Assembly (NCBI GenBank): GCA_030837345.1
Contig: JAUPKQ010000123.1
Coordinates: forward strand, 1-42,596
Direction of reading: 5' to 3'
Source: Actinomycetota bacterium
GTDB lineage: Bacteria; Actinomycetota; Actinomycetes; Actinomycetales; Kineosporiaceae
DNA: 42,596 bases
Under the pieces are notes generated by a model. The model ran no database searches. It saw nothing but the letters and a program-made list of their open reading frames with translations, and had not been told where the DNA came from. Each line of letters starts with the position of its first letter. The first letter of the stretch is position 1. Shown piece by piece: positions 23,101-32,305 of the stretch. The translations under genes were made by a program, and so were the position numbers.

Positions 23101-25263
23101 ATGGCGGTGGCGGTGTCTCCGGATCAAGCGGCACCGTCGTCGGGCGTCACGGCGGACGGCGTCACGGCGGACCGCGCGACGGACGACGGCGTGACCCGGT
23201 TCTCGACGCTGTGGGCCCAGACCCTCGTCGACGGCGGCACGGTGGCCGGCACGGTCGCGGAAGTCACCGGAGAGCTGGAACCGATAGCCCTGAGGCTGGC
23301 GGGCGCCCTCGCCGAGGACGCCGGAACGGCGATCGGTCACGAGATCGCCACGGCTCTCGCCGACCTCGGGTACCCGCTGACGGAGATCGTCGCCTCCACC
23401 GTCACCGTCCTCCTCGGCGACGCCGTCCTCCTCACCGGTCACGACACCGGGCGCCTTCGCGCCCTGATCGGAGCCGTGGCCGAGGGGCTCGCGAAGGTCG
23501 CCTCCGAACGGACCCTCGCCGAGCAGGAGGAGAGGCAGCAGGCGACGCTCACCGCCGTCCGCGCGTCCGAGGTGAACCGGCGCACGACGGAGGCCCGCTT
23601 CCTCGCGCTCTTCGAGCAGACCGCCGCGGGCATCGGGATCGCCACCACGAGCGGATACGTCATCGAGGGCAACGCGGCGTGGGCGGCGATGCTGGGCTGC
23701 ACTCCGGAGGAGATGCGCGGGCGGAAGGTCATGGACCTCGTCGGGCCCGGCGGGTCTCCCGAGGTCCTCACCCGGTACCGCGAGATGCTCGCGGGCGAGT
23801 GTGACCAGTTCAGGATCGAGGCGACGCACCGGAGCCTCGACGGCCGGACGATGGACCTCGACCTGTCCATCTCCCGTGTGCGCGGTGACGACCCGGCGCA
23901 GGACTTCGTCGTCGGCGTCGCCATCGACATCACCGAGCGCAAGAAGCTCCAGAACCGGCTCTGGTACGAGGCCCGCCACGACGCCCTGACCGGCCTGCCC
24001 AACCGGACGCTCTTCCTGGAGCGCCTCGCCGGGCTGCTCGCCGGGCCGCGCCCTCCCGTGCAGTTCGGGCTCTGCTACCTCGACCTCGACAGTTTCAAGA
24101 GCGTCAACGACGGGCTCGGCCACGAGGTGGGGGACCGCCTGCTCATCCGCGTCGCGGACCGCCTCCGTGAGGCGACGGCGGGTTCCGGTGGCCTCCTCGC
24201 TCGCCTGGGCGGGGACGAGTTCGGTGTTCTCGTCGAGGGGTGCGCCACGTTGAACCAGGTGGCGGACCAGGTGCTGGCCTCGCTCGTCCCGCCGTTCGTC
24301 ATCGACGGCCGGGAGCTGACGGTGTCAGCCAGTGTGGGGGTCGTCGACACGGTGACCGCCACCCCTGAGGCCGACGCCCTGATGCAGGCGGCGGACATCA
24401 GCCTCTACCTCGCCAAGTCCCGCGGCCGTGGCCGGTGGGAACGTCACGATCCGCGCCGGAACGCCCTCCAGGTCACCAGGGCAACCCTCGCGACCGAGAT
24501 GTCCTCCGCTCTGGCGCGCGGGGAGTTCTTCCTGGAGTACCAGCCGCTCGTGTCGTTGGACGACGGCCGGGTGAGGCGTGTGGAGGCCCTGGTGCGCTGG
24601 CGGCACCCACGGCTCGGTCTGCTCCAGCCCGACGAGTTCATCGAGATCGCCGAGGAGAGCGGACACATCGTCCCCCTCGGTGGGTGGGTCCTGCGCACCG
24701 CCTGCCAGCAGGCGCACGAGTGGCACCACCGGTTCCCGGACGCCGAGGTCGGGGTGAACGTCAATGTCGCGGTCGGCCAGCTGTACGACCCTCACCTGCT
24801 CGACTACGTCCGGGACACCCTGGAGGAGACGGACCTCCCCTCACGCCTCCTCCACCTCGAACTGACCGAGAGCGCCGTCCTCGGGGACACGCACGGGCCG
24901 CTGACCGTGCTGACGGGCCTGGCCGCGACGGGGGTCCGGTTCGCCATCGACGACTTCGGGACCGGGTACTCCAACCTCGTCCGCCTCGGGCGGCTCCCGG
25001 CGTGCGAACTGAAGATCGCCGGATCGTTCCTCCAGCGCACCCCCGGCGACGAGCCCGTCAACGACAAGATCCTGCCCGCGATCATCTCCCTCGCCCACTC
25101 CCTCGGCCTGACGGTGACGGCCGAGGGCGTCGAGACCCGGCCCCAGGCCGAGCGTCTGCGCCTGCTGGGGTGCGACGCCGCCCAGGGCTGGTTCTTCGGC
25201 CGCCCCCTGCCGTCCGACGAGATCACCCGCCTGATCGCGGAACCTTCCCCGTCGGTGTTCTGA
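23101..25263 (+). CDS. PAS-GGDEF-EAL protein, bifunctional c-di-GMP cyclase/phosphodiesterase
   Basis: 720 residues, apparently cytoplasmic. About 28-150 is a helical N-terminal domain seen in actinobacterial c-di-GMP enzymes. A PAS domain is at about 165-285 and ends in VGVAIDITERKKLQ. The GGDEF domain (about 288-445) has an intact G370-G-D-E-F and no RxxD inhibitory site five residues before it. The EAL domain (about 455-710) has E495 in EALVRWRHP, the Asn of VNVNVAVGQL, ELTESAV, DDFGTGYS and TAEGVET. After the conserved Lys the usual Asp is Ala (LKIAGSF). Most residues for both activities are there. The layout matches Streptomyces RmdA/RmdB-type enzymes. ATG 23101 follows the 25-codon ORF. 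Confidence 0.92.
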   Translation: MAVAVSPDQAAPSSGVTADGVTADRATDDGVTRFSTLWAQTLVDGGTVAGTVAEVTGELEPIALRLAGALAEDAGTAIGHEIATALADLGYPLTEIVASTVTVLLGDAVLLTGHDTGRLRALIGAVAEGLAKVASERTLAEQEERQQATLTAVRASEVNRRTTEARFLALFEQTAAGIGIATTSGYVIEGNAAWAAMLGCTPEEMRGRKVMDLVGPGGSPEVLTRYREMLAGECDQFRIEATHRSLDGRTMDLDLSISRVRGDDPAQDFVVGVAIDITERKKLQNRLWYEARHDALTGLPNRTLFLERLAGLLAGPRPPVQFGLCYLDLDSFKSVNDGLGHEVGDRLLIRVADRLREATAGSGGLLARLGGDEFGVLVEGCATLNQVADQVLASLVPPFVIDGRELTVSASVGVVDTVTATPEADALMQAADISLYLAKSRGRGRWERHDPRRNALQVTRATLATEMSSALARGEFFLEYQPLVSLDDGRVRRVEALVRWRHPRLGLLQPDEFIEIAEESGHIVPLGGWVLRTACQQAHEWHHRFPDAEVGVNVNVAVGQLYDPHLLDYVRDTLEETDLPSRLLHLELTESAVLGDTHGPLTVLTGLAATGVRFAIDDFGTGYSNLVRLGRLPACELKIAGSFLQRTPGDEPVNDKILPAIISLAHSLGLTVTAEGVETRPQAERLRLLGCDAAQGWFFGRPLPSDEITRLIAEPSPSVF

Positions 25264-25338
25264 CCTCGTACGGCTCGGATCCGTGGGATGGCGTCAGCAG
25301 ACGGGGATCGTGAGGTGTGGTGGAGTGACGGACGGGGG

Positions 25339-27192
25339 TCAGCGCGACGTCCGGGCTTCCGCGGCGACGGTGACTGTTGCCAGGAGAGGCAGGACGAGCA
25401 GGGCGCTGAGGGCGCCGCTGTACCGGACGATCCCGGCGGCTTCGGGAACTCCGAGAGTGCTGTGGAAGCAGAGGTCGTTGAGGACGACGAAGGCCACGGC
25501 TCCGGTGATGACGACGCAGGCGGAGGCGACGGCGGCGTGCGGCAGACCGACCTCCGCCGGGTGCAGGACCACCCCGATTCCGGCGGTGAGAACGGCGGCG
25601 AGCGCGATCGTCCAGAGAGACCGGTCGTAGAACGCCAGTTTCGCGGTATCGCCGTCCGGAGAGGTGATCAGACGCGCGAAGAGGATGAGTACTCCCGCGC
25701 CGACACCTCCGGCGACGCTGGCGAGTGTGGTCCTGGCGGGGAGCCAGGTGGCGTCGTGCGAAGGCCGCAGGACGCTGGGCAGGCTGACGATGAGTATCAG
25801 GACCGCGAAGGCTGTGGCGGCCGGGCGTTCGGTGAGCACGGTTGTGAGGTGGCCGGTGAGGGATTCTTCACCACCGACCCGGAGGAGTTCGGTGACGGCG
25901 AGCACGGCGTCAGCGGCCAGGACGAAAGACAGCGCCACCGCGATCGTGATCGAGATACGGGCCCGCGGTCGGGTGCGGGTGATGTCGGAAGCCCACACGA
26001 TCACCGAGGCGAGCAGGACCGCCGTGACCGCGTACCCGGCGACGTCTGCGGCGACGAGAGTCGTGAGGTGCGCTCCGCCCAGGGAGATGGCCTGAGCGGA
26101 GGCGACACCGATCGCGAACGAGAGCGAGGGAAGGGCGACGGCCCGGCGGGGCTGGTACGGCCCGACGCGCTGGAGTACGGCGGCGAGATAGGCACCGGCC
26201 ACGCCGAAAGCCGTGCCGCGGGCGATCTGGACCGCGGTCACCGTGCCGAGGGAGGTGAGCAGGTCAGCCATCAGGGAGATCGGTAACCCGCAGATCACCC
26301 CGACGCCCAGGAACTCGGCCGCGTTCAGCCGCCGGTACGACCGGGGGTCGGTCACGACGTGGGCGCGCCAGGCCGTCGAGGGATGCAGCGTGAGCACCCG
26401 ACGCAGCCGGTTCGGGACACGTTGACCCGGCGTGGATGATCCGAGCACGCGCGCCACCGCCTCGGGGTCGGACAGCGCGGCGGCGGCGACGAGATCGGCG
26501 GTGTGCTCGCGGCGACGTAGCGTGGCTACGCCGACCAGATGGACGACGGCCGCGAGCGCGACGGCGCGGGGCAGATAGGTGGGGAGCACGGACAGGTCGT
26601 GATCGACGACGCGGGTGGCGATCGGGGTGAGCAGAGCGGCGAGCGTCGCCCAGTAGACGGCGAAGGTGCTGTAGGAGAGCCACACGTCGTACAGCCGGAT
26701 GTGAGCCAACTCGTGCTGGATGACCACCGTGAAGGTTTCCGGGCGGGTTCTGGCCATGCCGAGCAGGGACGGGGATACCGTCACGCGATAGTGGCCCCGG
26801 CGTCCCCAGGCCCGGGCCTCAGCGTCACAGGAGATCGGGTTCCACACCAGCTCCGGGACGGTGCTCAGCCCGGCTTTCCGGGCCGCTTCCGCGAAAGTGA
26901 TCATTTCGCGGGCGAAATCGGCGGTGGGGACGGGCTCCCACCGGTGACGGAACGACAGCCAGACCGGTGTCAGGCGGGTGATCACCGTTGCGAGGACGAG
27001 GATGGTGGTGACGGCGGTGGCCATCCAGACGGCTTGTCGCTGCGGATGGAGCCAGCCGACGGCCGAGCCGGTCAAGGAGAGCCAGTATCCGACGAAAACC
27101 CCGGACGTGATCATTGCCAGAACGAGCAGGGCGAACATCTGGACCTGACCCGAACGCCATTCCCGTAGGTCAAGGGCCGAGTCGTCGTTCAA
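25339..27192 (-). CDS. Polytopic membrane M48-family zinc metallopeptidase
   Basis: 617 residues. The zinc site is H160-E-L-A-H164 with third ligand E229 in REHTAD (ExxxD), as in M48 (HtpX/Ste24-like) peptidases. Two or three transmembrane segments precede it and about eight to ten follow (residues 270-617), far more than HtpX. The catalytic domain should face the cytoplasm and cleave membrane or membrane-near proteins. The long C-terminal membrane part is unassigned. TTG 27192 overlaps the stop of the upstream gene by four bases, so the two are translationally coupled. It meets the c-di-GMP gene tail to tail with 75 bases between. Confidence 0.8.
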   Translation of the reverse strand: MNDDSALDLREWRSGQVQMFALLVLAMITSGVFVGYWLSLTGSAVGWLHPQRQAVWMATAVTTILVLATVITRLTPVWLSFRHRWEPVPTADFAREMITFAEAARKAGLSTVPELVWNPISCDAEARAWGRRGHYRVTVSPSLLGMARTRPETFTVVIQHELAHIRLYDVWLSYSTFAVYWATLAALLTPIATRVVDHDLSVLPTYLPRAVALAAVVHLVGVATLRRREHTADLVAAAALSDPEAVARVLGSSTPGQRVPNRLRRVLTLHPSTAWRAHVVTDPRSYRRLNAAEFLGVGVICGLPISLMADLLTSLGTVTAVQIARGTAFGVAGAYLAAVLQRVGPYQPRRAVALPSLSFAIGVASAQAISLGGAHLTTLVAADVAGYAVTAVLLASVIVWASDITRTRPRARISITIAVALSFVLAADAVLAVTELLRVGGEESLTGHLTTVLTERPAATAFAVLILIVSLPSVLRPSHDATWLPARTTLASVAGGVGAGVLILFARLITSPDGDTAKLAFYDRSLWTIALAAVLTAGIGVVLHPAEVGLPHAAVASACVVITGAVAFVVLNDLCFHSTLGVPEAAGIVRYSGALSALLVLPLLATVTVAAEARTSR

Positions 27193-27782
27193 CGCCGGTT
27201 CCCGTCATCAGCCTGCGAAGGGTCCGGGTCCGGGGGCAGGAGCCGCTGGACCAAGGCATCGGTGATGATCTTTACTTCGCTCTCGGGGAGCCCTCGTGCC
27301 GCGAAATGGGCCCGGAGTGCGGCCCGCACGCACTGAGTGAGGCCGGGGTCCGCGGGGGGCCGGGATTCGTCGGGTGGTCTCGGCTCTCGATGGCGGAAGA
27401 CCCGGCGGACTCCGGCGGTCAGCGGTTCGGCGATGGCGTCCTTGGCGGCGTCCCGGACGGCCTCTGTGAGGAGGGTGAGGACGGCGTTCACGGCGATCGA
27501 GGTGGCGAGGACGATTTCGGGGGTCAGCAGGTGGCCCAGGTCGCCCCCGAATCCCAGGGGGGATTCCTTGCCCTCATCCGGTTGAACACCGGGTTGAACG
27601 CCGGGGTGAGCCAGGAAGGTATCCCGGTGAGCGGCGAACAGGGCACGTTCCGCCGGTGCGATCTGTTGGATGATTCCTGACGTCACCTCGGCGACCAGGT
27701 CGCCGAGCGATTCGTCGAGCAGGGGCCGCGTACCGGGTGGCGACGACCGGTGGTGGGACCGGTGGCCCCACATCCTAGGCAT
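27189..27782 (-). CDS. Unknown protein coupled to the M48 peptidase
   Basis: 197 residues, no recognised family. About 85-125 is a long amphipathic or weakly hydrophobic helix (TPEIVLATSIAVNAVLTLLTEAVRDAAKD). About 145-195 is an alpha-helical domain (TQCVRAALRAHFAARGLPESEVKIITDALVQRLL). The middle and end are Pro-rich. There is no signal peptide. A second start, ATG 27773, is possible. The four-base overlap with the M48 gene suggests a partner, substrate or regulator of that peptidase. Confidence 0.6.
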   Translation of the reverse strand: MPRMWGHRSHHRSSPPGTRPLLDESLGDLVAEVTSGIIQQIAPAERALFAAHRDTFLAHPGVQPGVQPDEGKESPLGFGGDLGHLLTPEIVLATSIAVNAVLTLLTEAVRDAAKDAIAEPLTAGVRRVFRHREPRPPDESRPPADPGLTQCVRAALRAHFAARGLPESEVKIITDALVQRLLPPDPDPSQADDGNRR

Positions 27783-28398
27783 TGGTGACTATCTCTTGAC
27801 GGTGAGGCATGGGTATGCCCCTCTTTCGCGATGGGTCGGTATGGGCGTCAGATCCTCGGGGATTTCTGCGGGCGAAGGGGCCCGCAGAAATGGTCGATCA
27901 GTAGTCAGAGGGTAACTCTCCGTGAACGCTAGCATCGGCAGATCTTTGGGAGAATATGTGACGATCCCTGTGTTTCAGCTCACTTTGAGGACTCGCCTGA
28001 AACATAAGTTGCACCCTTGCACGGATACGGATGGATACATCCTTGGGTAATCTCTCCCGGGTTTAGCAAGGTGCGTCAGTGCAAGAGTTCTGCTGTGTGA
28101 GGAGAGGTTATGCAGGAGAAGAGACCAGAGTCTCTTGATCACTCACCAGAGGCACCTCACCGACGCCGATACCGGGTGCCTGACCCGCCATCCCGGCGGG
28201 GAGGGATCAGTGTGTGCAATCAGCGTCGCGATCGCGACAGTAATTGCACGCACTGATTCCCCTCGGTCCGCGAAACGGGTCCATGACCCGGTTCTCGGTT
28301 TTCGATCATCCGGTACGGCGATCGTGGGGAGCGTCCATCCCCGTCGGCCGGGAGGGGCGGAGAGGGGTCGGGTCAGAAAGTGATCGTCCGACGGTCCG
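27783..28398. other. Intergenic region with lower G+C, possible small ORF inside
   Basis: About 615 bases. G+C falls clearly between 27780 and 28110, typical of promoters or acquired DNA. Direct repeats are visible: TTGCAC twice (around 28010) and GGATAC twice (around 28025). The only coding candidate is the 48-codon frame at 28110-28256. Several 80-170-codon frames over 28135-28398 look like shadows with no ribosome site. Confidence 0.5.
28110..28256 (+). CDS. Possible small ORF, 48 residues, unknown
   Basis: ATG 28110 follows GAGGAGAGG with only two bases between. The peptide starts MQEKRPESLDHSPEAPHRRR and ends CNQRRDRDSNCTH: polar, with two Cys near the C-terminus and no hydrophobic segment. 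Codon use is less G/C-rich at third positions than in the neighbours, which argues against a long-standing gene. No modifying enzyme or transporter is next to it. Confidence 0.25.
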   Translation: MQEKRPESLDHSPEAPHRRRYRVPDPPSRRGGISVCNQRRDRDSNCTH

Positions 28399-29868
28399 TC
28401 AGGGAGCCGTCGCCAGGAGTTCCGCCAGTTGCTCGGTGAGGCAGTCGCGGAAGGTGCTCGACGCGGCGAGGTCGTGGGGGAAGATCTCAGCGACGCCGAG
28501 AAGGGCCGTGGCGACGGCGGGGGCCCCCTGCGCGCCCGCCACCGCCGACCGCAGCCGGTCGGCCATCGGGTCGTCGAGGGGGAGCGGGCGTCCGGTGCGG
28601 TCCGCGCCGAGCGTCACGTACGCCATCCAGGCGGCGACGCCGCGGATCGCCCAGCGGGGTGTCGCCCCGGCGGCGAGGCGGTCGCGGACGGTGCCGAGCA
28701 GCCGCAGCGGCAGCTTCTGCGACCCGTCCATCGCGACCTGGGTGGTGAGGTGACGCAGGGCCGGGTTCGCGAACCGGTCGAGCACCGACCGGCCGTAGAC
28801 GGCGACGTCGACTCCGGGCGGCGCGACAAGCGTGGGCGCGACGTCCTCGGTGATCATCTGCTGGGCGGTCTCGGCGAGCGCCGGGTGGCGCACCGCCTCG
28901 GCGATCGTCGCGTGTCCCGCGAGCGCGCCGAGGTAGGCGAGCAGCGAGTGGGTGCCGTTGAGCATCCGCAGCTTGAGTTGTTCGAAGGGTTCGACGTCGG
29001 TGACGAGCGACGCGCCGGCCCGCTCCCACGCCGGGCGACCGGCGGCGAAGAGGTCCTCGACGACCCACTGCCGGAACGGTTCCGCGACGACGAGGGCCTC
29101 GTCCCGCAGCCCGAGCAGCGCCTCCGCGTCCGCGCGGTCCCCGGCCGTGGTCGCGGGGACGATCCGGTCGACCATCGAGTTCGGGAAGGTGACGGAGCGC
29201 TCGATCCAGGCGGCGAGGGGCTCGCCCTCGGCGGTGGGCAGCGCCGCGCAGAAGTCCGCGACGAGCCGCTGGAGCACGCGGCCGTTGCCGGTGAGGTTGT
29301 CGCACGTCAGCACGGTGATCGGGGCGCCGGTCGCCGCGGCCCGCCGCTGGAGTCCCCGGGCGAGCACGCCGACGGTGCTGCGCGGGTGACCGCCGTCCAG
29401 GTCGGCCCGGACGACGGCGTCGGTGACGTCCAGGTGTCCGGCGGCGTCGCGGCGGTAGCCCTTCTCGGTGACGGTCAGGGTGACGACGCGGACGGCCGGG
29501 TCGGTGAACCGGTCCCAGAGGCGGCCGGCGTCCCGCGCGGGGAAGACGACGTCCGCCACCTGGCCGACGATCCGGAGGGAGGTCGTGTCGAGGCCGCGTT
29601 CCAGGACGCCGTAGCGGCAGTCCTGGGGGAGGAGCTGGTCGGCGACGGTCGCCGAACGCTGGGTGACGCCGCAGATGCCCCAGCCGCCCTCCCCGGTCGC
29701 CGTGACGGCGTCCTCGGTGAACACGGCCTGGTGGGCGCGGTGGAAGGCGCCGATGCCCAGGTGGAGGATGCCGATGTCGCGGCCGTGCCCGCCCGGAGGG
29801 GGAGCGGTGACGCCCGGCCGGGGCAGGACGCCGTCGAGCGATGCCGCGGTCAGTCGCACCGTTGTCAC
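28399..29868 (-). CDS. uxuB: Fructuronate reductase (mannitol dehydrogenase family)
   Basis: 489 residues. NAD-dependent long-chain dehydrogenase, expected to reduce D-fructuronate to D-mannonate. The N-terminal cofactor motif is ILHLGIGAFHRAHQ (33-47), the UxuB/mannitol-dehydrogenase form and unlike the GEGNFLR form of tagaturonate reductase UxaB. The family signature FPNSMVDRIVPATT is at 228-241, and the catalytic Lys-Asn-His lie in KLRMLNGTHS. The GTG start at 29868 overlaps the altronate dehydratase stop by four bases. It is the last gene of the LacI-ABC-uxaA-uxuB operon. Its product is the substrate of ManD, encoded at 38548. Another sugar-acid substrate cannot be excluded. Confidence 0.88.
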   Translation of the reverse strand: MTTVRLTAASLDGVLPRPGVTAPPPGGHGRDIGILHLGIGAFHRAHQAVFTEDAVTATGEGGWGICGVTQRSATVADQLLPQDCRYGVLERGLDTTSLRIVGQVADVVFPARDAGRLWDRFTDPAVRVVTLTVTEKGYRRDAAGHLDVTDAVVRADLDGGHPRSTVGVLARGLQRRAAATGAPITVLTCDNLTGNGRVLQRLVADFCAALPTAEGEPLAAWIERSVTFPNSMVDRIVPATTAGDRADAEALLGLRDEALVVAEPFRQWVVEDLFAAGRPAWERAGASLVTDVEPFEQLKLRMLNGTHSLLAYLGALAGHATIAEAVRHPALAETAQQMITEDVAPTLVAPPGVDVAVYGRSVLDRFANPALRHLTTQVAMDGSQKLPLRLLGTVRDRLAAGATPRWAIRGVAAWMAYVTLGADRTGRPLPLDDPMADRLRSAVAGAQGAPAVATALLGVAEIFPHDLAASSTFRDCLTEQLAELLATAP

Positions 29869-31409
29869 AGGACTGCTCCGATCTGCCAGGGAACGAATTC
29901 CTCACCGCCGAGGCCGAGTGCCTCACTGCGGGTCCGCCGTCCCGACGCGACGTCGAGCAGCAGGTCGTACACGCGCCGTCCCATCTCGTCGACGCCGGTT
30001 CCGGCCTCGAGGATCCCCGAGCAGTCGAGGTCGAGGTCGTCGGGCATCCGGCGGGCGAGATCGGCGTTCGTGGCGAGCTTGACGGTGGGGGCGGGACGGC
30101 TGCCGAACACCGATCCCCGCCCGGTGGTGAAGCAGATGAGATTCGCGCCGCCCGCGACCATCCCGGTCACCGAGACCGGGTCGTAGCCGGGGGTGTCCAT
30201 GAAGACGAGCCCGGGGCCCGGGATCTCCTCCGCGTACCGGCACACCGCCTCGAGCGGGGCGTGCCCGCTCTTGGCGACGGCGCCGAGGGATTTCTCGAGG
30301 ATCGTCGTGATCCCGCCCGCCCGGTTGCCGGGCGAGGGGTTCCCGTCGAGGGTCGTCCCCGAACGCTCCGCGTAGGCGGACCACCAGTGGACGCGTTCCA
30401 GCAGGGCGTTGGCGACCTCCGGGTGTACGGCCCGCTCGACGAGGAGCCGCTCGGCGCCGTGGATCTCCGGCGTCTCGGCGAGGACGCTCGTGCCGCCGGC
30501 GGCGACGAGCAGGTCGCTCGCGACGCCGAGCGCGGGGTTGGCGGTCAGGCCCGACCAGGCGTCCGACCCGCCGCACTTCAGCCCGAGCACGAGGTGGGAG
30601 ACGTCGGCCTCCTCGCGGACGGCGCCGCCGAGGTCGGCGGCCATCGCCCGGACCCGGTCGACGCCGTGGGCGACCGCGGCGGCGGTGCCGCCTGAGTCCT
30701 GGATCGTGAAGGAGCAGACCGGCAGGGCCGGATCGGTGCCGAGGCCGGCGGTCAGGGTCCGGAGGTCGTTGACCTCGCAGCCGAGCCCGACGACGAGCAG
30801 GCCGCCGAGGTTCGGGTGACGGGCGTACCCGCGCAGGGTGCGGCGCAGGACGTCCCACCCCTCGCCGCGTGACGCCATCCCGCAGCCGGTGCCGTGGGTG
30901 AGGGCGATGACGCCGTCGACGGCGCCGGGGTGGTCGGCGAGGACCTGGTCCTCGGTGCGCCGGGCGATCTGGCGTGCCACCGTCGCCGAGCAGTTGACGG
31001 TCGTGAGGACGCCGATGTAGTTGCGGGTGCCGACGGTGCCCCCGGGACGGCGGAAGCCGTCGAAGGTGCGCCTGATGCCGGCGGGGAGTTCCGGGCGGGG
31101 TGGGACGGCGGGGGACGCCGTCCTCCCGGTGGGAGAGGTGTCCACCGCCTCCGGCATCCCCAGGTTGTGCTCGTGGACGTGCTCCCCGGCCCGGATGTCA
31201 CGCGTGGTGACGCCGATGACGTGCCCGTACTTGCGGACCGGGGAGCCCGCGGCGAGGTCGTGCAGGGCGACCTTGTGCCCGGCCGGAACCGGGCCAGGGC
31301 AGGTCAGCCGGGGTCCGTCCGGGACGGCGACCTCGTCGCCGTCCCGGACCGCGGTCCGTGCGATCGCCACATCGTCGTCCGCGGCGAGCCGCAGCAGGAG
31401 CGCGCTCAA
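29865..31409 (-). CDS. uxaA: Altronate dehydratase
   Basis: 514 residues, full length for UxaA. It converts D-altronate to 2-keto-3-deoxygluconate. An N-terminal SAF domain covers about 1-75 (LLLRLAADDDVAIARTAVRDG, KYGHVIG). The UxaA/GarD catalytic region begins GTRNYIGVLTTVNCSATVA and contains HGTGCGM, VVGLGCEVND, IQDSGGT, LGLKCGGSDAWSGLTANPALG and FTTGRGSVFGS. The Cys and His residues fit an iron-binding lyase. TTG 31409 overlaps the permease stop, and AAGGAGGAG lies about nine bases upstream. Altronate belongs to the galacturonate branch, yet no tagaturonate reductase (UxaB) gene is in the window. Confidence 0.93.
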   Translation of the reverse strand: MSALLLRLAADDDVAIARTAVRDGDEVAVPDGPRLTCPGPVPAGHKVALHDLAAGSPVRKYGHVIGVTTRDIRAGEHVHEHNLGMPEAVDTSPTGRTASPAVPPRPELPAGIRRTFDGFRRPGGTVGTRNYIGVLTTVNCSATVARQIARRTEDQVLADHPGAVDGVIALTHGTGCGMASRGEGWDVLRRTLRGYARHPNLGGLLVVGLGCEVNDLRTLTAGLGTDPALPVCSFTIQDSGGTAAAVAHGVDRVRAMAADLGGAVREEADVSHLVLGLKCGGSDAWSGLTANPALGVASDLLVAAGGTSVLAETPEIHGAERLLVERAVHPEVANALLERVHWWSAYAERSGTTLDGNPSPGNRAGGITTILEKSLGAVAKSGHAPLEAVCRYAEEIPGPGLVFMDTPGYDPVSVTGMVAGGANLICFTTGRGSVFGSRPAPTVKLATNADLARRMPDDLDLDCSGILEAGTGVDEMGRRVYDLLLDVASGRRTRSEALGLGGEEFVPWQIGAVL

Positions 31410-32305
31410 TCCGTCTGCTCCTCCTTGACCTGGGACACGAGCTGGGTGGGGTTGACGAAACGCAACGCCACGACCAGCAGGATCATCATGACGGACATGT
31501 AGATGACCGCCATTGAGTCGACCGTCTGCTGGGCCCGGATCCCCGCCGCGTTCATCGAGTTGAACAACGCCACCACGAGGGTGTTGGAGTCCGGTCCCGC
31601 GGTGAGGAAGGTCAGTTCGAACATGCCGACGGTGCGCACCAGCACGAGGATCGAGGAGGCGAGGATCCCGGGCAGCAGGAGCGGCGCGAGGATCCTGGTG
31701 AACACCGACCACGTACGCGCCCCCGACATGCGGGCCGCGTGCTCGATCGAGGGGTCGATCTGCTCGATGAAGGGAGTCATCGTCATGATCACGAACGGCA
31801 CGCACGGGACGAGGTTCGCGAGGATGACGCCGCTGATGTTGCCCGCGAGGTGGAACTTGTAGAGCACGGTCGCCAGCGGGATGCCGTACGTGATCGGCGG
31901 CATCATGATCGGCAGCAGGAAGAGCAGGTACACGATCTTCTTGCCGGGGAACTTCTGCCGGGCGAGCACGTACGACGCCGGGACCCCGAGGATGACGGAG
32001 AGGGCGACGACCGCCACCGCCACCTCGAGGGTCGTGATGATGACGGCGAGAAGCCCGTACTCGCTCCACGCCTCCGAGTACCACTGGAGGGTGTACCCGT
32101 TCGGCATCCAGCTGTCGAACCACTGGGTGCCGAACGAGTTGACGAGGACCGACCCGACGACGCCGAGGAGGGTGACGAGGAAGATGCCCACCGCCCCCCA
32201 GACGAGCCAGGCGCCCGGGGTGGCGACGACCCGGCGACGGCGGGAGGGTTCGGCACCCGGTGTGCGGCCGGTGGCCGGCCCACCGCGGGTGAGGGTGGTA
32301 CTCAT
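31406..32305 (-). CDS. Sugar ABC transporter permease (second)
   Basis: 299 residues with six transmembrane segments. The binding-protein-dependent transport motif, with the EAA loop that contacts the ATPase, is seen as EHAARMSGARTWSVFTRILAPLLLPG. This is the carbohydrate/polyamine-type MalG/PotC position. ATG 32305 overlaps the stop of the first permease (ATGA). With the other three components it should import a uronate or oligo-uronide, judged from the dehydratase and reductase genes that follow in the operon. Confidence 0.9.
   Translation of the reverse strand: MSTTLTRGGPATGRTPGAEPSRRRRVVATPGAWLVWGAVGIFLVTLLGVVGSVLVNSFGTQWFDSWMPNGYTLQWYSEAWSEYGLLAVIITTLEVAVAVVALSVILGVPASYVLARQKFPGKKIVYLLFLLPIMMPPITYGIPLATVLYKFHLAGNISGVILANLVPCVPFVIMTMTPFIEQIDPSIEHAARMSGARTWSVFTRILAPLLLPGILASSILVLVRTVGMFELTFLTAGPDSNTLVVALFNSMNAAGIRAQQTVDSMAVIYMSVMMILLVVALRFVNPTQLVSQVKEEQTD

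Noticed and set aside
28110-28256. Ribosomally made modified peptide (RiPP) precursor
   Set aside because: No modifying enzyme, protease or exporter is encoded nearby; kept only as a low-confidence small ORF.
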